Positions 31,301 through 39,411 of a DNA stretch of 64,000 nt are shown piece after piece (position 1 is the first letter of the stretch; the number at the start of each line of letters is the position of its first letter). A program made the translations under genes and the position numbers. The stretch spans positions 372,001-436,000 of the forward strand of contig VLTN01000002.1 in NCBI GenBank assembly GCA_008330645.1. The letters are read 5' to 3'. The notes under the pieces are model-generated. The model made no database searches. It had not been told where the DNA came from and worked only from the letters and a program-made list of their open reading frames with translations. Origin of the DNA: Cafeteria roenbergensis (lineage: Eukaryota > Sar > Bigyra > Bicosoecida > Cafeteriaceae).

Positions 31301-34300
31301 GGTGGCGCGTGCCAGGCCAAGACGCGCGGCGGAACGAAGCTCACACGCTGCCTCAGCTCGCGCAGCACCCCGGGGCCAAGCAGGCGTGGCTGGCGGGCCC
31401 GGCCGACGCCCGGCGGCATGACGCACGAGAAGTCGGCATCCCTTGCCCAGCGCCCTCCGGGTGGGTCGGGAGCCACGACCCCACACGCTCCCGTTTGCCC
31501 TTGGAGCTCCACCGCCCAAGAAGCGCCTGCCTCCAAGTCCAGCCACCCCGAGCCGAGAGCGGCTGCGCGAAGCTCCACTACTTCGCCACCGGAAGCGCGC
31601 CACCCTGTGCTCTGCGTTCCGGACGTGATGCCGCCGTCGGGCGAGTTGAGCAGGACAACATCGTACTGGCGAAGCGGCTCGAGGAGGCCCAAGCGGAAGA
31701 AGCTGGGTTCTGCCTGCGACGCGCCAGCAAGCGCAATCGTGAGCTCCGACGTGAACACGGCCGAGGCGCCAGTTGTGTCCGACGAGCTCGGCTCATCGGC
31801 AGCGGTCAGGTTGAGGGCAAGGCCCAGAGGTGCCGGCGACCTGCAAAGCAGGTGCGAGTCGTTCAGCCGCACGACAGTGGAGGCATTGCAAGGCGAGCGA
31901 GATCCGCCCACGAGCGGCAGCGGCACCTCGCCTGAACCAGAGTCATCGCCAAAGTAGCGCCCGGTGACAAGCAAGAGCTCGTCGCCGGCTGGGGACAGGT
32001 AGCCACTGGGCGGGGCTCCTGAATCCGGCTCAACTAGCGACGGAGCCAGCGGGCGGCGAGGCGCTCCGTCATCCGGGCCTGGAATCACCAGGGCGGCAAC
32101 TTCCGGCGCCCTGAACGACACCTGCGCTGGCCAGCGCAGCCCAAACCCGGATCCGCCGGCAGCGTCGCCGTTGAACGCGGACTCGTCGCTCCGGACCGTC
32201 ACGCCACACAGGCTCACAGTGAGGTTGAGCCAGGCACCGGCACCCGAGGGCGCCACGCACAGGACCTGCGAGTCCGACTCCCAGGCGACCGACAGACACC
32301 TCCACACGCCGTCCGGAAGCGCGCTCCCGTCTCCCGCTCCTGCTGCGCCCGCCGCTGCGAAGGCGCGCGGGACGAGCAGCCCTGCCTCGAACACGCCTGC
32401 GGCGCTCGCGTTCGATGCCGGGCCGCAGGACGCAGCGTCCCACTCCCAGGCGCCAAAGTTTCGTCCTCGAATTCGAAGAACGTCCAGCCCGCCAACGGTG
32501 TCCAGTTGGGCGACACCTGGGCCAGGGGTCGCGCCTACAAGCTCCGCAGCGTGGATTTCGGGAGGCGCCACGCTGTACGAGGGAACGCTTTCCGGGTCGG
32601 AAGACTGGTTGCCAACGAGCAGCACCACCGAGTGGTTTTGGCCCCCCATGGACGGCACCCGGCACGTGACCAGGGCGTCCGTGCTCCACACCGTTTCCGC
32701 GCACTCCACGCCGCCAATGAGGACGCGGGGGCCAAAGTCGGCGCCCCCGAAACCGCGGCCGGCAAGACGGACTTCCACGGACGGCCCACCTCGGTCGCTG
32801 GTCCGCGCCCAGCGCTCCAAGCGCGGGGGGGCGGACCAGCTCTCCACGACCGGAGGGGCGAAGGACAGGCGCTGTTGCGTCACGGCCCGCGTCACCACGT
32901 GCCCAGTTGCATTTCGGACTTCAAGCACAAGGCGGTGGCCAGCGCCGACCATGGCTGGTAGCACGCACGTCGCGTTCCGTGCCCTCGTCTGACCGGGGGA
33001 GCCCGCGGCAGCGTCCCACGCCGCTGAGGAGCAAGCCAGCGGCCCTCCACCGGCAAGACCTTCCGTCCCCTCCGCTGGCCAGACCTGCACGGCAAGCGTG
33101 CCGGCCGACGGGTCGAACGCGTAGGCCCCGACCGACCGAACCGAAAGCGCAATCGTTGCGCCCCCCGCAGGCGGCCAGCCAAACGACTCCGAGCCGGCTG
33201 CGTGGACGGCGTCCGGAGGATCCACGCCAGACCTTGGCCCCAGAATGTCGGCGGCGAACTGGTCCGAGGCCCTGGCAGCCAGGACACGCAGATACGCCTT
33301 TGCGCCGTCCTGCCCCCCTGCAGCTGGGAGCAGCCACGCATCGGTCACCAGGCCGACGGGCAGGGCTGATGACGTGCACTCGACTGCCGAGTCATTGTGC
33401 CGCACGACTGTGCCGCTCTCGCAAGGAAAGTTGCCGTCCAGGGCAAACGAGGTCGGGCTGCTGCCCGTCCACCACGCCGGCGGGGGCCAGTCCCCGGCGC
33501 TCTGCTCACGAGCAGACGGCCCGAACGAGTGCCCAAGCAGCTGAATGCGTTCGCCCCCTGACGGGTCCATCAGCAGCGCGGGAAGGGCACCTGGCGCCGG
33601 CGGCTCGGCTGACACCAGTGCACTCAGGGGGGCGCTGCCGTCTCTCGGGAAGAGCAAGACTCTTTCCACAGCCGGAGGGCGGTACGAAACCAGCAGCGGC
33701 GCAGGAGCGGAGGAGCTCTGAGTCCCTTCGCGCGCCGAAGCATCGCTCGAGGCGTTAAGGCCGCAGACCTGAACCGTGACAGTGAGGTTCGCGCCCGCCC
33801 CGGCAGGCGTGATGCACACCAAGGCTCGATCGGAGCGCCAATGAACGCTCCGGCAAGGCAGGCCCCCCACGGCCACCGCAAGCGCCTCTGCGGCCGCCTT
33901 GGAGCGGTTCCCGTCCTGTTGAGGCAAGCTCGCAGCGTCGGCCCAGCTGATCGCGCCCGCACTCCGAGGGGCGCAGCCCGTCTGCCACTCGGAAGCGTCG
34001 GACAAGTTTCCGGCCCCGAAGTTGCGGCCCCGCACGAGCAGCTCCTCTCCTCCCGTCGCAGCCAGCGCCTGCACGCTCGACGACGAGCCGAGGAACTCCG
34101 CTGCGTGCACCTCCGGCGGCGCGAACGCAAACAGGGCGCCGCCCGCCCCGCCGCTGCTCTGGTTGCCCACCGACACCGTGACGGCTGCGCCAGCGCCCCC
34201 CAGCGACGGGGCATCGCACTCCACCGCGCTGTCGTTCACCCACCGCGTGGCCGCGCACGCCACGCCCCCCACGCTGGCCACGGGCCCAAAGTCGGCGCCG

Positions 34301-37300
34301 CCAAAGTCCGAGCCCGAGATGCGGATGGTGACGGGCGGCCCGCCGGTCGCGGACGCGTTGGTCCATCGGGAGTGGAGCGGGGGCGCGTGCCAGGCCAGGA
34401 CGCGCGGCGGGGAGAACGACAGCGTTTCTGCGCCCGGAGCCGCAATGGCCACTGGGCCTCCGGCGAAGCTGAGCTCCTCCACCACGACAGGGAGGAGCGA
34501 TCCAGTGCCGGGCGGCAGAGTGCAGGTGACGTTGGCGGCATCCCGTTCGGACCCAGGCAGCCCGTCGGGCTCAAACGCGGGCGAGAGGCACAGTTGCGAG
34601 CCGATGCGGACGCGCAGGGGCAGAGACACGTCCACCCGGTAGCTCCCCAGGGCGCGCACCTCGAGCCTGATCGGGGCGCCTCCCTGTGCCGCCCAGCAGC
34701 AGCGATCGCCCGGCTCGCTGCCGCCCGGACGGTTGGGTCCGTCCGGCTCGGACAGAAACGTCGCGACGTAGCGCTGGTTGTAGGGCACGTAGCTTGCCAG
34801 CAAGGGCAGCCTGCCCGTCGCGCCCTCGCTGCCGCGAGCGCCGTTCACAACGACGTCGAGGCGGAACAGCTGCGCCTCCCCAGCGGGCGTTGAAGGGCAC
34901 CGAATCACGCCGTCGGACGTCCAGTCGGCGTTGGCGCAGTCGACCCCGTCGATGGCGAGACCTGCCGGGCCAACGCCCGCGACACCCGGGACGCCAAAGA
35001 ATTCGCCGCGCACAAGCAGTGCGTCGCCGCCGGCCGGGTCGAGAAGCACGAGCGGCCCCGGCGCTCCCTGCGGGGGCACCGTGACTGTGAACGTGGGAAC
35101 GCCGTCACTCTGAGTCACCTCGACAGCGTCGACGCGCGGTCGCGTGTAGGCAACCGCCACCGGGAACCGGGAAGAGAGCTGGCCCGCCCAGCGGCTCTCT
35201 GGCTGCGACGCGGCCGATGCTGCCGCTTCTGTCCCAGGGGGCGCGCCATCGAAAGCGCTGGACCAGGAATCGACCAGTTGGCCGCAAACGCTGACGGACA
35301 GGGACATGTTCCTGCCCGCCCCGGCGGGCACTTGGCACCAAAGCTCGGAGTCTGACCGCCACTCGACCGGAGTGCAAGCCGAACCAGAGGCAAGCTGGAC
35401 GCTGGCAAGCCACCCAGCCAAGGCGGTTGCGTTGCCGGGCTGCCGGGCGGCTGCATCGCTCGCCACGTCAGGCCCGCAGGCGGCGGCCGCGGCCTCGAGC
35501 ACAGCATCCCACGGCCCCGGCGGTGCCAAGGTGGCGTTGACGACGCCAAAGCCGCGTCCCCGGACCCGAAGCACGCTCCCGCCTTTGGTGTCGGCACTGC
35601 CGTCGACCGATGGCGTCTGGAGGACTGGAAGCAGCACGGAGCCCGGCGAATCGACAAGCCCGGCCGAGTGCAGCTCTGGTGGCGCAAACGAGAAGCGGAC
35701 GCTCGCAGACGACGAGCTGTTCTGACGCTCCCAGTGCGCGCGCGCAACGGCACCCGTGGTGCTCTGGTTGCCCACCGACACCGACACCGCGTGCCCCGCG
35801 CCCCCCAGCGACGGGGCATCGCACTCCACCGCGCTGTCGTTCACCCACCGCGTGGCCGCGCACGCCACGCCCCCCACGCTGGCCACGGGCCCAAAGTCGG
35901 CGCCGCCAAAGTCCGAGCCCGAGATGCGGATGGTGACGGGCGGCCCGCCGGTCGCGGACGCATTGGTCCATCGGGAGTGGAGCGGTGGCGCGTGCCAGGC
36001 CAGGACGCGCGGCGGGGAGAACGACAGCGTTTGCGCCACGGTGGCCACGAGCTCCTCGCCGCCAAACCCTCCTTCTCCAAGCAGCGCGATTGACACTGCA
36101 TGGCCAGTGCCGACCCCAGCAGGAAGCCTGCACGTCAGGTTGGCGACTCCGGCTTGCACTCCAGACGGCGACCATCCTAAAAACGCGCAGGGCCAAACCC
36201 GGGACAGCGCGCCTGCTCCAGGTTGGCCGGCGCCTGCCGAAATATTCACCACGCCAAGCGGGTTGCTCGTGTTGACGCTGTAGGACCCCTGTGCGACAAC
36301 CTCAACCACCATCACGCTGCCGCTGCCGCTTGCAGGAACGCCAGCCACAGCCTCGTCGTCCAGTGTGGTGAAGGCATTCCCTGCAGCAACGATTCTGGCT
36401 ACAAACTGCATCGAGGGCGCAACCGTTTGCAAGGCAATTTGCGCCTCCGGGGACACTTGGCCAGTTGCGTTGATCTGCACCGTGACGTTGCGGCTGTTTT
36501 CCCAGGCGAGTGGCTCCAGGGTCCTGCAAACCACTTGGTCGTCGCTCAAATGGGTGTGCGTTCCCGCTTGGCAGGGCAAGGCATCCGCGGAAGCCACAAG
36601 CGTGGCGGGTTCGACAGCCCCAGGAGCGCCGAAATACCTGCCGATCACCGCCACGAGCTGGCCACCGGCGGGGTCGAGCAGATGCGGCAGGCCGCCCACT
36701 CCCACGTCGCGGTCTCTTCGCGGCCCGCCGTCCAGTGGCCAGATTCCCAGGGCTGTGACCACTGGCGGCAGGTAGCCTGCGAGGGCCGGCCACTGAGCCG
36801 GCGCGCCAGCAGGAGGTGGGCTTGGCGGGGCCCCAAGGAACCACGACTGCGTGCTGGCTGTTTCTTGGCCACACAGCGTCACTGCCAGGGCCAGGCTGGC
36901 GCCCGCACCGGCAGGAGTGACGCAGTCAAGCGCTGTGTCCGAGACCCACACCACTTGCTGGCAGGCATTCTGGCCAACAGCTGCTGCGAAGCTGGCTCCG
37001 CCTGACGCCCCGCCGCACAACGTGCTCCTTGCGGCGCCGGCTGAGTTGAACCCGCCGAAGTTGCGGCCCCGCACTCTGAGAGCCTGCCCGCCGAGCGTGT
37101 CCATTTCAGACCACGATGCAACACGCGCGGCCTGCAGTGCGCCGAGCGACGCGAGCGAGATCACCTCCGCTGCGTGCACCTCCGGCGGCGCGAACGCAAA
37201 CAGGGCGCCGCCCGCCCCGCCGCTGCTCTGACTGCCCACCGACAACGACACCGCGTGCCCCGCGCCCCCCAGCGACGGGGCATCGCACTCCACCGCGCTG

Positions 37301-39411
37301 TCGTTCACCCACCGCGTGGCCGCGCACGCCACGCCCCCCACGCTGGCCACGGGCCCAAAGTCGGCGCCGCCAAAGTCCGAGCCCGAGATGCGGATGGTGA
37401 CGGGCGGCCCGCCGGTCGCGGACGCGTTGGTCCATCGGGAGTGGAGCGGGGGCGCGTGCCAGGCCAGAACGCGCGGCGGTCGGACGGACAGTCGCTCTTC
37501 CGCCACAAGTTCCAGCTCCGTACCCTCTGGCTCTGACGTGAACGCTGTGCGGAACGCGTTTGCTGACCTCACGCGCACAGACCAGCCAGCACCAGCAAGC
37601 GGAGGAAGAGCGCAAACGATGCTTGCCCACGTCGCAGCCTCGCGGCCGCCCCCGCTGACGCCCGCCCTCCAGCCGTCAGCCTCGTCCCGGCCTCCGCCGC
37701 CTGCAGCATCGCCAGCCGTGCCCCACCACGCAGCCAGCGTGCAGTTTTGCTCAGTCCCACCGGGGGAGTCCTGGGTGAGAGCCACCGAGAGGTCAGAGGC
37801 TGCTGCTAGGGAGGCGTTGATACGCGCGCCTCCGATGGCTGTCACGTCGACCACCAGAAGCTCGGACCCCGCTGCCCCGACCAGAAGCTCTAGCTGTGGC
37901 GCTGCCCCTGGAACAGGGGGCTGGCCCAAGATTCGAGCCTCGGCCAGAAATCCCGACAGCTCGAGCAGGACGATTGCCCCGACCTCCAGGGCGCCATCGC
38001 GTCCCGCATCCGGCGCGCCCACAGCCACCTCTGCGGCTGCGCCGGGCCCTACCCCAGCTGGCGAAAGGGCCGCACCGAACCGCGCTATCAGGCTGTCGCT
38101 CCCGAGCACAGACTTGACCTTGGGCGTGTTCTCTGCGTGCGCCGATCCCACGACGCGCTTCGGCCAGCCGCTGGAGTTGACGGAGAGGAGCAAGACGAAG
38201 CCCGCACCTGAGCCGGCGCCGTCGTCCCCGATCGCAAGGTCGATGGTGCCACTCGGGTCGTGGTCCAGGTTTCCCAGACTGCTCAAGCTGGCGCCGAATC
38301 TCGAGGCCCAGGACGCCGACGCAGCAGCGACGTGCTCAGCCGTGGGCCGGAGCTCCACGACCCGGACCAACGATGGAATTTCCCCCGGCGTGCCGACACC
38401 AGGCATTGCGCAAGCGAGCGTGAGAAGGAACACTGCGCCTTTTGCCGCTCTGCCGGGCGCGCCGACGGCGGCCAAGCGGTGCCAAGACGACCCAGAAGCC
38501 ACGCTTGCGTTGCCGAGCATGGCGACGGCTGCCCCGAAGGCGTCGCCAGGCTGAAGTGACACGGGGGCGGCCGCGACGAGGGGGACTGGCGTCGTGCCCG
38601 CCCCCGTGTCGGTGGCGGGCGGGCCCCACACCTCAGCCGCGGGCCCTGGGAACGAGGAGATGCCCCACGACGCCGTGCCCAGGACCTGGGTTGACGCCGG
38701 CCTGATGTCCAGCAGCATCGCGACGACCATGCCTGCCGACGAGTTGGCCCCGGGCGCCCCCACAAGGAGATCGCCAGGCACACCGTCCCCGTCGAGGTCC
38801 CCTGCAGCTGCCACGCTCGCGCCAAGCAGGGCGCTGGGCCCCACGAGGCCCGATGGCACCCCAGCTGCGCCGGGGACCATCCTCATGGCATCCTTGGCCA
38901 GGCCAAGCGCCGGGTCGAAGGAGAGCACGAATACTCCCCCCGTTTCAGTGCCAGACGCCGACGCAGCCGGCGCCCCGACTACCAGGTCCACAAGCCCGGC
39001 CCCGCGCAGCCCCGCGCCCATAAGGGCCACGGACGACCCGAAGAGCTCGCCGTCGCTGAGCTTCCCACCCCGCAAGTCGCCGTTGGACTTGTCCACCGTG
39101 TCGACCGTCGTGAGGGAGCTGGCAGGCCCCATCTCCGCAACGAAGACCGTCCCTTGCGCCATGAGCGGGGCGCCCACAAGCATGCGGTCGGTGCTTCCGC
39201 CGCCCGCATAGGCCCAACCCTCTGCCCCAAGGCCAGCCGCCGTGCCGAACTGGGACCCGGGCGGGAGAACGTTGCCCAGGCCGCCGCGAGCGTTGCTGAC
39301 GAGAGAGGCCTGCTGCACCACCTCCGCCGCCATGGCGCAAGGCAGCACGGCACAGCAAGCGCGCGACAGGCCAACGCCGAGCAGCGCGAGAAGCGGCGCG
39401 TGGGGAAGCAT
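25372..39411 (-). CDS. Giant FG-GAP/IPT-TIG surface protein with multipass membrane domain
   Basis: One uninterrupted frame of 4,679 aa, with no intron over 14 kb. From the chosen start, the first Met before a signal peptide (MLPHAPLLALLGVGLSRACC), come: FG-GAP-like repeats (about 70-500; FVAEM, LVVGAPAAS, GDLDGDGVPGDLLVGAPG and IDLAIGDDGAGSGAG are typical integrin-alpha/FG-GAP patterns); many IPT/TIG domains (about 550-3,500) with the marks PPRVxxWxAPP, GGPPVTIRISGSDFGG and a CxxPxxGxG-type end; a Cys-rich ephrin-receptor-like region (about 3,590-3,800; CKPCPAGAVCGG, TGTTCGECAPGF); about nine hydrophobic helices (about 3,800-4,500) broken by a Ser/Asp-rich loop; and a basic cytosolic tail ending near RSILSQHASPRLR. 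A sizable extension with another hydrophobic patch is open upstream to 39972. The build suggests an adhesion or receptor protein. I know no named family with exactly this order; function not assigned. Confidence 0.88.
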   Translation of the reverse strand: MLPHAPLLALLGVGLSRACCAVLPCAMAAEVVQQASLVSNARGGLGNVLPPGSQFGTAAGLGAEGWAYAGGGSTDRMLVGAPLMAQGTVFVAEMGPASSLTTVDTVDKSNGDLRGGKLSDGELFGSSVALMGAGLRGAGLVDLVVGAPAASASGTETGGVFVLSFDPALGLAKDAMRMVPGAAGVPSGLVGPSALLGASVAAAGDLDGDGVPGDLLVGAPGANSSAGMVVAMLLDIRPASTQVLGTASWGISSFPGPAAEVWGPPATDTGAGTTPVPLVAAAPVSLQPGDAFGAAVAMLGNASVASGSSWHRLAAVGAPGRAAKGAVFLLTLACAMPGVGTPGEIPSLVRVVELRPTAEHVAAASASWASRFGASLSSLGNLDHDPSGTIDLAIGDDGAGSGAGFVLLLSVNSSGWPKRVVGSAHAENTPKVKSVLGSDSLIARFGAALSPAGVGPGAAAEVAVGAPDAGRDGALEVGAIVLLELSGFLAEARILGQPPVPGAAPQLELLVGAAGSELLVVDVTAIGGARINASLAAASDLSVALTQDSPGGTEQNCTLAAWWGTAGDAAGGGGRDEADGWRAGVSGGGREAATWASIVCALPPLAGAGWSVRVRSANAFRTAFTSEPEGTELELVAEERLSVRPPRVLAWHAPPLHSRWTNASATGGPPVTIRISGSDFGGADFGPVASVGGVACAATRWVNDSAVECDAPSLGGAGHAVSLSVGSQSSGGAGGALFAFAPPEVHAAEVISLASLGALQAARVASWSEMDTLGGQALRVRGRNFGGFNSAGAARSTLCGGASGGASFAAAVGQNACQQVVWVSDTALDCVTPAGAGASLALAVTLCGQETASTQSWFLGAPPSPPPAGAPAQWPALAGYLPPVVTALGIWPLDGGPRRDRDVGVGGLPHLLDPAGGQLVAVIGRYFGAPGAVEPATLVASADALPCQAGTHTHLSDDQVVCRTLEPLAWENSRNVTVQINATGQVSPEAQIALQTVAPSMQFVARIVAAGNAFTTLDDEAVAGVPASGSGSVMVVEVVAQGSYSVNTSNPLGVVNISAGAGQPGAGALSRVWPCAFLGWSPSGVQAGVANLTCRLPAGVGTGHAVSIALLGEGGFGGEELVATVAQTLSFSPPRVLAWHAPPLHSRWTNASATGGPPVTIRISGSDFGGADFGPVASVGGVACAATRWVNDSAVECDAPSLGGAGHAVSVSVGNQSTTGAVARAHWERQNSSSSASVRFSFAPPELHSAGLVDSPGSVLLPVLQTPSVDGSADTKGGSVLRVRGRGFGVVNATLAPPGPWDAVLEAAAAACGPDVASDAAARQPGNATALAGWLASVQLASGSACTPVEWRSDSELWCQVPAGAGRNMSLSVSVCGQLVDSWSSAFDGAPPGTEAAASAASQPESRWAGQLSSRFPVAVAYTRPRVDAVEVTQSDGVPTFTVTVPPQGAPGPLVLLDPAGGDALLVRGEFFGVPGVAGVGPAGLAIDGVDCANADWTSDGVIRCPSTPAGEAQLFRLDVVVNGARGSEGATGRLPLLASYVPYNQRYVATFLSEPDGPNRPGGSEPGDRCCWAAQGGAPIRLEVRALGSYRVDVSLPLRVRIGSQLCLSPAFEPDGLPGSERDAANVTCTLPPGTGSLLPVVVEELSFAGGPVAIAAPGAETLSFSPPRVLAWHAPPLHSRWTNASATGGPPVTIRISGSDFGGADFGPVASVGGVACAATRWVNDSAVECDAPSLGGAGAAVTVSVGNQSSGGAGGALFAFAPPEVHAAEFLGSSSSVQALAATGGEELLVRGRNFGAGNLSDASEWQTGCAPRSAGAISWADAASLPQQDGNRSKAAAEALAVAVGGLPCRSVHWRSDRALVCITPAGAGANLTVTVQVCGLNASSDASAREGTQSSSAPAPLLVSYRPPAVERVLLFPRDGSAPLSALVSAEPPAPGALPALLMDPSGGERIQLLGHSFGPSAREQSAGDWPPPAWWTGSSPTSFALDGNFPCESGTVVRHNDSAVECTSSALPVGLVTDAWLLPAAGGQDGAKAYLRVLAARASDQFAADILGPRSGVDPPDAVHAAGSESFGWPPAGGATIALSVRSVGAYAFDPSAGTLAVQVWPAEGTEGLAGGGPLACSSAAWDAAAGSPGQTRARNATCVLPAMVGAGHRLVLEVRNATGHVVTRAVTQQRLSFAPPVVESWSAPPRLERWARTSDRGGPSVEVRLAGRGFGGADFGPRVLIGGVECAETVWSTDALVTCRVPSMGGQNHSVVLLVGNQSSDPESVPSYSVAPPEIHAAELVGATPGPGVAQLDTVGGLDVLRIRGRNFGAWEWDAASCGPASNASAAGVFEAGLLVPRAFAAAGAAGAGDGSALPDGVWRCLSVAWESDSQVLCVAPSGAGAWLNLTVSLCGVTVRSDESAFNGDAAGGSGFGLRWPAQVSFRAPEVAALVIPGPDDGAPRRPLAPSLVEPDSGAPPSGYLSPAGDELLLVTGRYFGDDSGSGEVPLPLVGGSRSPCNASTVVRLNDSHLLCRSPAPLGLALNLTAADEPSSSDTTGASAVFTSELTIALAGASQAEPSFFRLGLLEPLRQYDVVLLNSPDGGITSGTQSTGWRASGGEVVELRAAALGSGWLDLEAGASWAVELQGQTGACGVVAPDPPGGRWARDADFSCVMPPGVGRARQPRLLGPGVLRELRQRVSFVPPRVLAWHAPPLHSRWTNASATGGPPVTIRISGSDFGGADFGPVASVGGVACAATRWVNDSAVECDAPSLGGAGHAVSVSVGSQSSGGAGGALFAFAPPEVHAAEVVSPGLRGLLPTTGGATLLIRGRNFGAGNSSQVPSQGCGPEATASALSAQVGGRECESTSWLSDTVALCVSPVGVGANVSLGVSLCGALTTSSTTFVDGSREPATPAPAVSFELPRISAIELVPSSGGPSIRVLVPSAASPLLLDPAGSEELRVFGAGFGPEGVSPPLDQPRVSIGPYVCDPGRTVRVNDSLVVCSQTPPAGGVNRSVNVAVAGQTAGTSSGGVTVRYLPPLVDLAYPQAGHAQSGGSVVSIIGRGFGLGQAVEVSASIGGRSCTSVSRESDRRVLCALPPGVGSGLPVEVVVSGQRSLFGFYGPVSVSYEPPVVLRAVPATLVATAAPSNASVLLLGRGFGVNASDVTQAWVAGSPCLEQLRWLNSSAVQCDKFDLAAMTEEAPAWSLALRGQRTDSSPLASSLPALRVAASPAVDTIDPPLLSASGGSWVTLNGRFGWSADQLSTVLVGELECSALQWVSAQQARCKAPAGAGKAQPVVAVSSGGLRSSANSLATFTAPRITSVDPPSALLSSTSSLRLTLLGEGFGTKASDLESAAFGGQPCPSFRWLNSSAVECSGITGAAWDGSGPVLVVANQTSVFAASGSGAGGSGGSGSCSAFQQVRDATPSLPPQGVEAAQRPVLTPADQGEEAAQAVVFLRVQWEVTLPHPETEPLVALPAAFEVAVGAAEPPGSGSSSGGCDASTLAACQALSRAAAALGSESRFLASIPLPLHRTRAWRLSGGGPAAAARVRVEAEVSHPDLPRPASGAALLVAARTLTASGASTAWSSSAAPAAPACEGSEVLVSQQLGAAGSSGQGALAPHLWHCKPCPAGAVCGGWEEAAATALPGFWRISWAQETAAFARCLNPRACQGGNQPASSALHGGGAEATFNASSGSVARRLALGDPLSAVERATFHEAFWAFATSQPAQAAGVADLLPWPWDSSILDRNGAPPGPAAFATPWTALALPHAQGCAEGHTGTTCGECAPGFSPVGAGHCQRCPDPASSAGRGLLAAVGLAALVFAGAVLATGRATGVSRESAEALRLALPRMQLLILALWLPATVPSPVTQLLLAFESLVAPPWTLSLPLGCADSSGLVAAPLAARLAALIGCGVAVAGAFTAAACSLRASSLNATGAGLGLALDQCCGRCRRWSARRQGRSLAKTARRQTASPGSSAAAGNQGRKGPVLEDWGATAVTGPSPWATPPPGPGAGAIGTLSNPMTALRGKGDRVNGPSGTSSGDAVRKAAMRERRARARQAALRLSMEQGMGAREAAMTVLADEPRSRGDSDGSVSESSSSSSSSELESLSGSAALAGREPLGSSAAAAAKAIGLPASRSGLTSSSAGGGPVEPARGQQDSLFRKAAGAARPAVPSPRRDALAAAARKLARWASGAQPEPSCASAAVAGLSVVLSLLFVPLSAAAMRLTACVSVHPAGEPASPLASHVMAYALGTPCSADVAATNWALAAPMIAVCTVGLPVAALACLWAASGSLEAASTRAWAGPLFLHTRYDEAYDIAKRNGGRPINPWCGGGREGLGVSGGARQWCDATGRAPCCPGLCLACCRGSGADDGDEGAAGGAGLGSVVPRCCGRRATSPLTLFIEPALLGLRAAAVAVGVSGVGLGPGAQSLLLACEAVSELLLLMWLHPYRTPLLNGVALSGAAVHSIASLALLGPLSGAWAATDATANAGVTAVVFASFLVPLGAALVYCGAKAQKRLAASVRRRRDRAQRARSLAARQARQLERVTKQALRLADLERNPMRDTAARRHAMTGAAARGPPPTPIAARPTPGALGVESCENPLARAREKRRRPAPAERAAPAEEGPRRGDGPALAANPMHRLASQAKAGVSAGGGHGAQQRDAGGDASPVTANPLARRSILSQHASPRLR
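31018..31332 (-). repeat. IPT repeat block, copy A
   Basis: One of four near-identical blocks in the giant gene. It encodes the end of one IPT domain and the start of the next (RVLAWHAPPLHSRW, GGPPVTIRISGSDFGGADFG, CDAPSLGGAGHAVSVSVG). The core of about 170 nt around 31130-31290 is identical in all four copies. It differs from copy D mainly at isolated bases. Confidence 0.9.
32530..32860 (-). repeat. Diverged IPT repeat block between copies A and B
   Basis: The fifth block at the expected spacing has the same architecture (PPVVESWSAPPRLERW, GGPSVEVRLAGRGFGGADFG, CRVPSMGGQNHSVVLLVG) but clearly different DNA. It shows what normal divergence looks like next to the homogenised copies. Confidence 0.7.
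34096..34410 (-). repeat. IPT repeat block, copy B
   Basis: Same block as copy A, with local differences near 34165-34195 (VTVSVGNQSS in place of VSVSVGSQSS). The flanking PPEVHAAE tail is also shared. The identical core lies near 34200-34360. Confidence 0.9.
35761..36014 (-). repeat. IPT repeat block, copy C
   Basis: Shares the core with copies A, B and D but breaks off on the left at about 35761, where the sequence becomes unrelated. At its right end it resembles copy B for longer (ggagaacgacagcgttt), suggesting patchwork exchange between copies. Confidence 0.9.
37165..37479 (-). repeat. IPT repeat block, copy D
   Basis: Fourth near-identical copy, the one nearest the N-terminus. It matches copy A over almost the full 315 nt, with single-base changes such as caacgac for cgacacc-type positions. 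The following flank again encodes PPEVHAAE. Confidence 0.9.
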
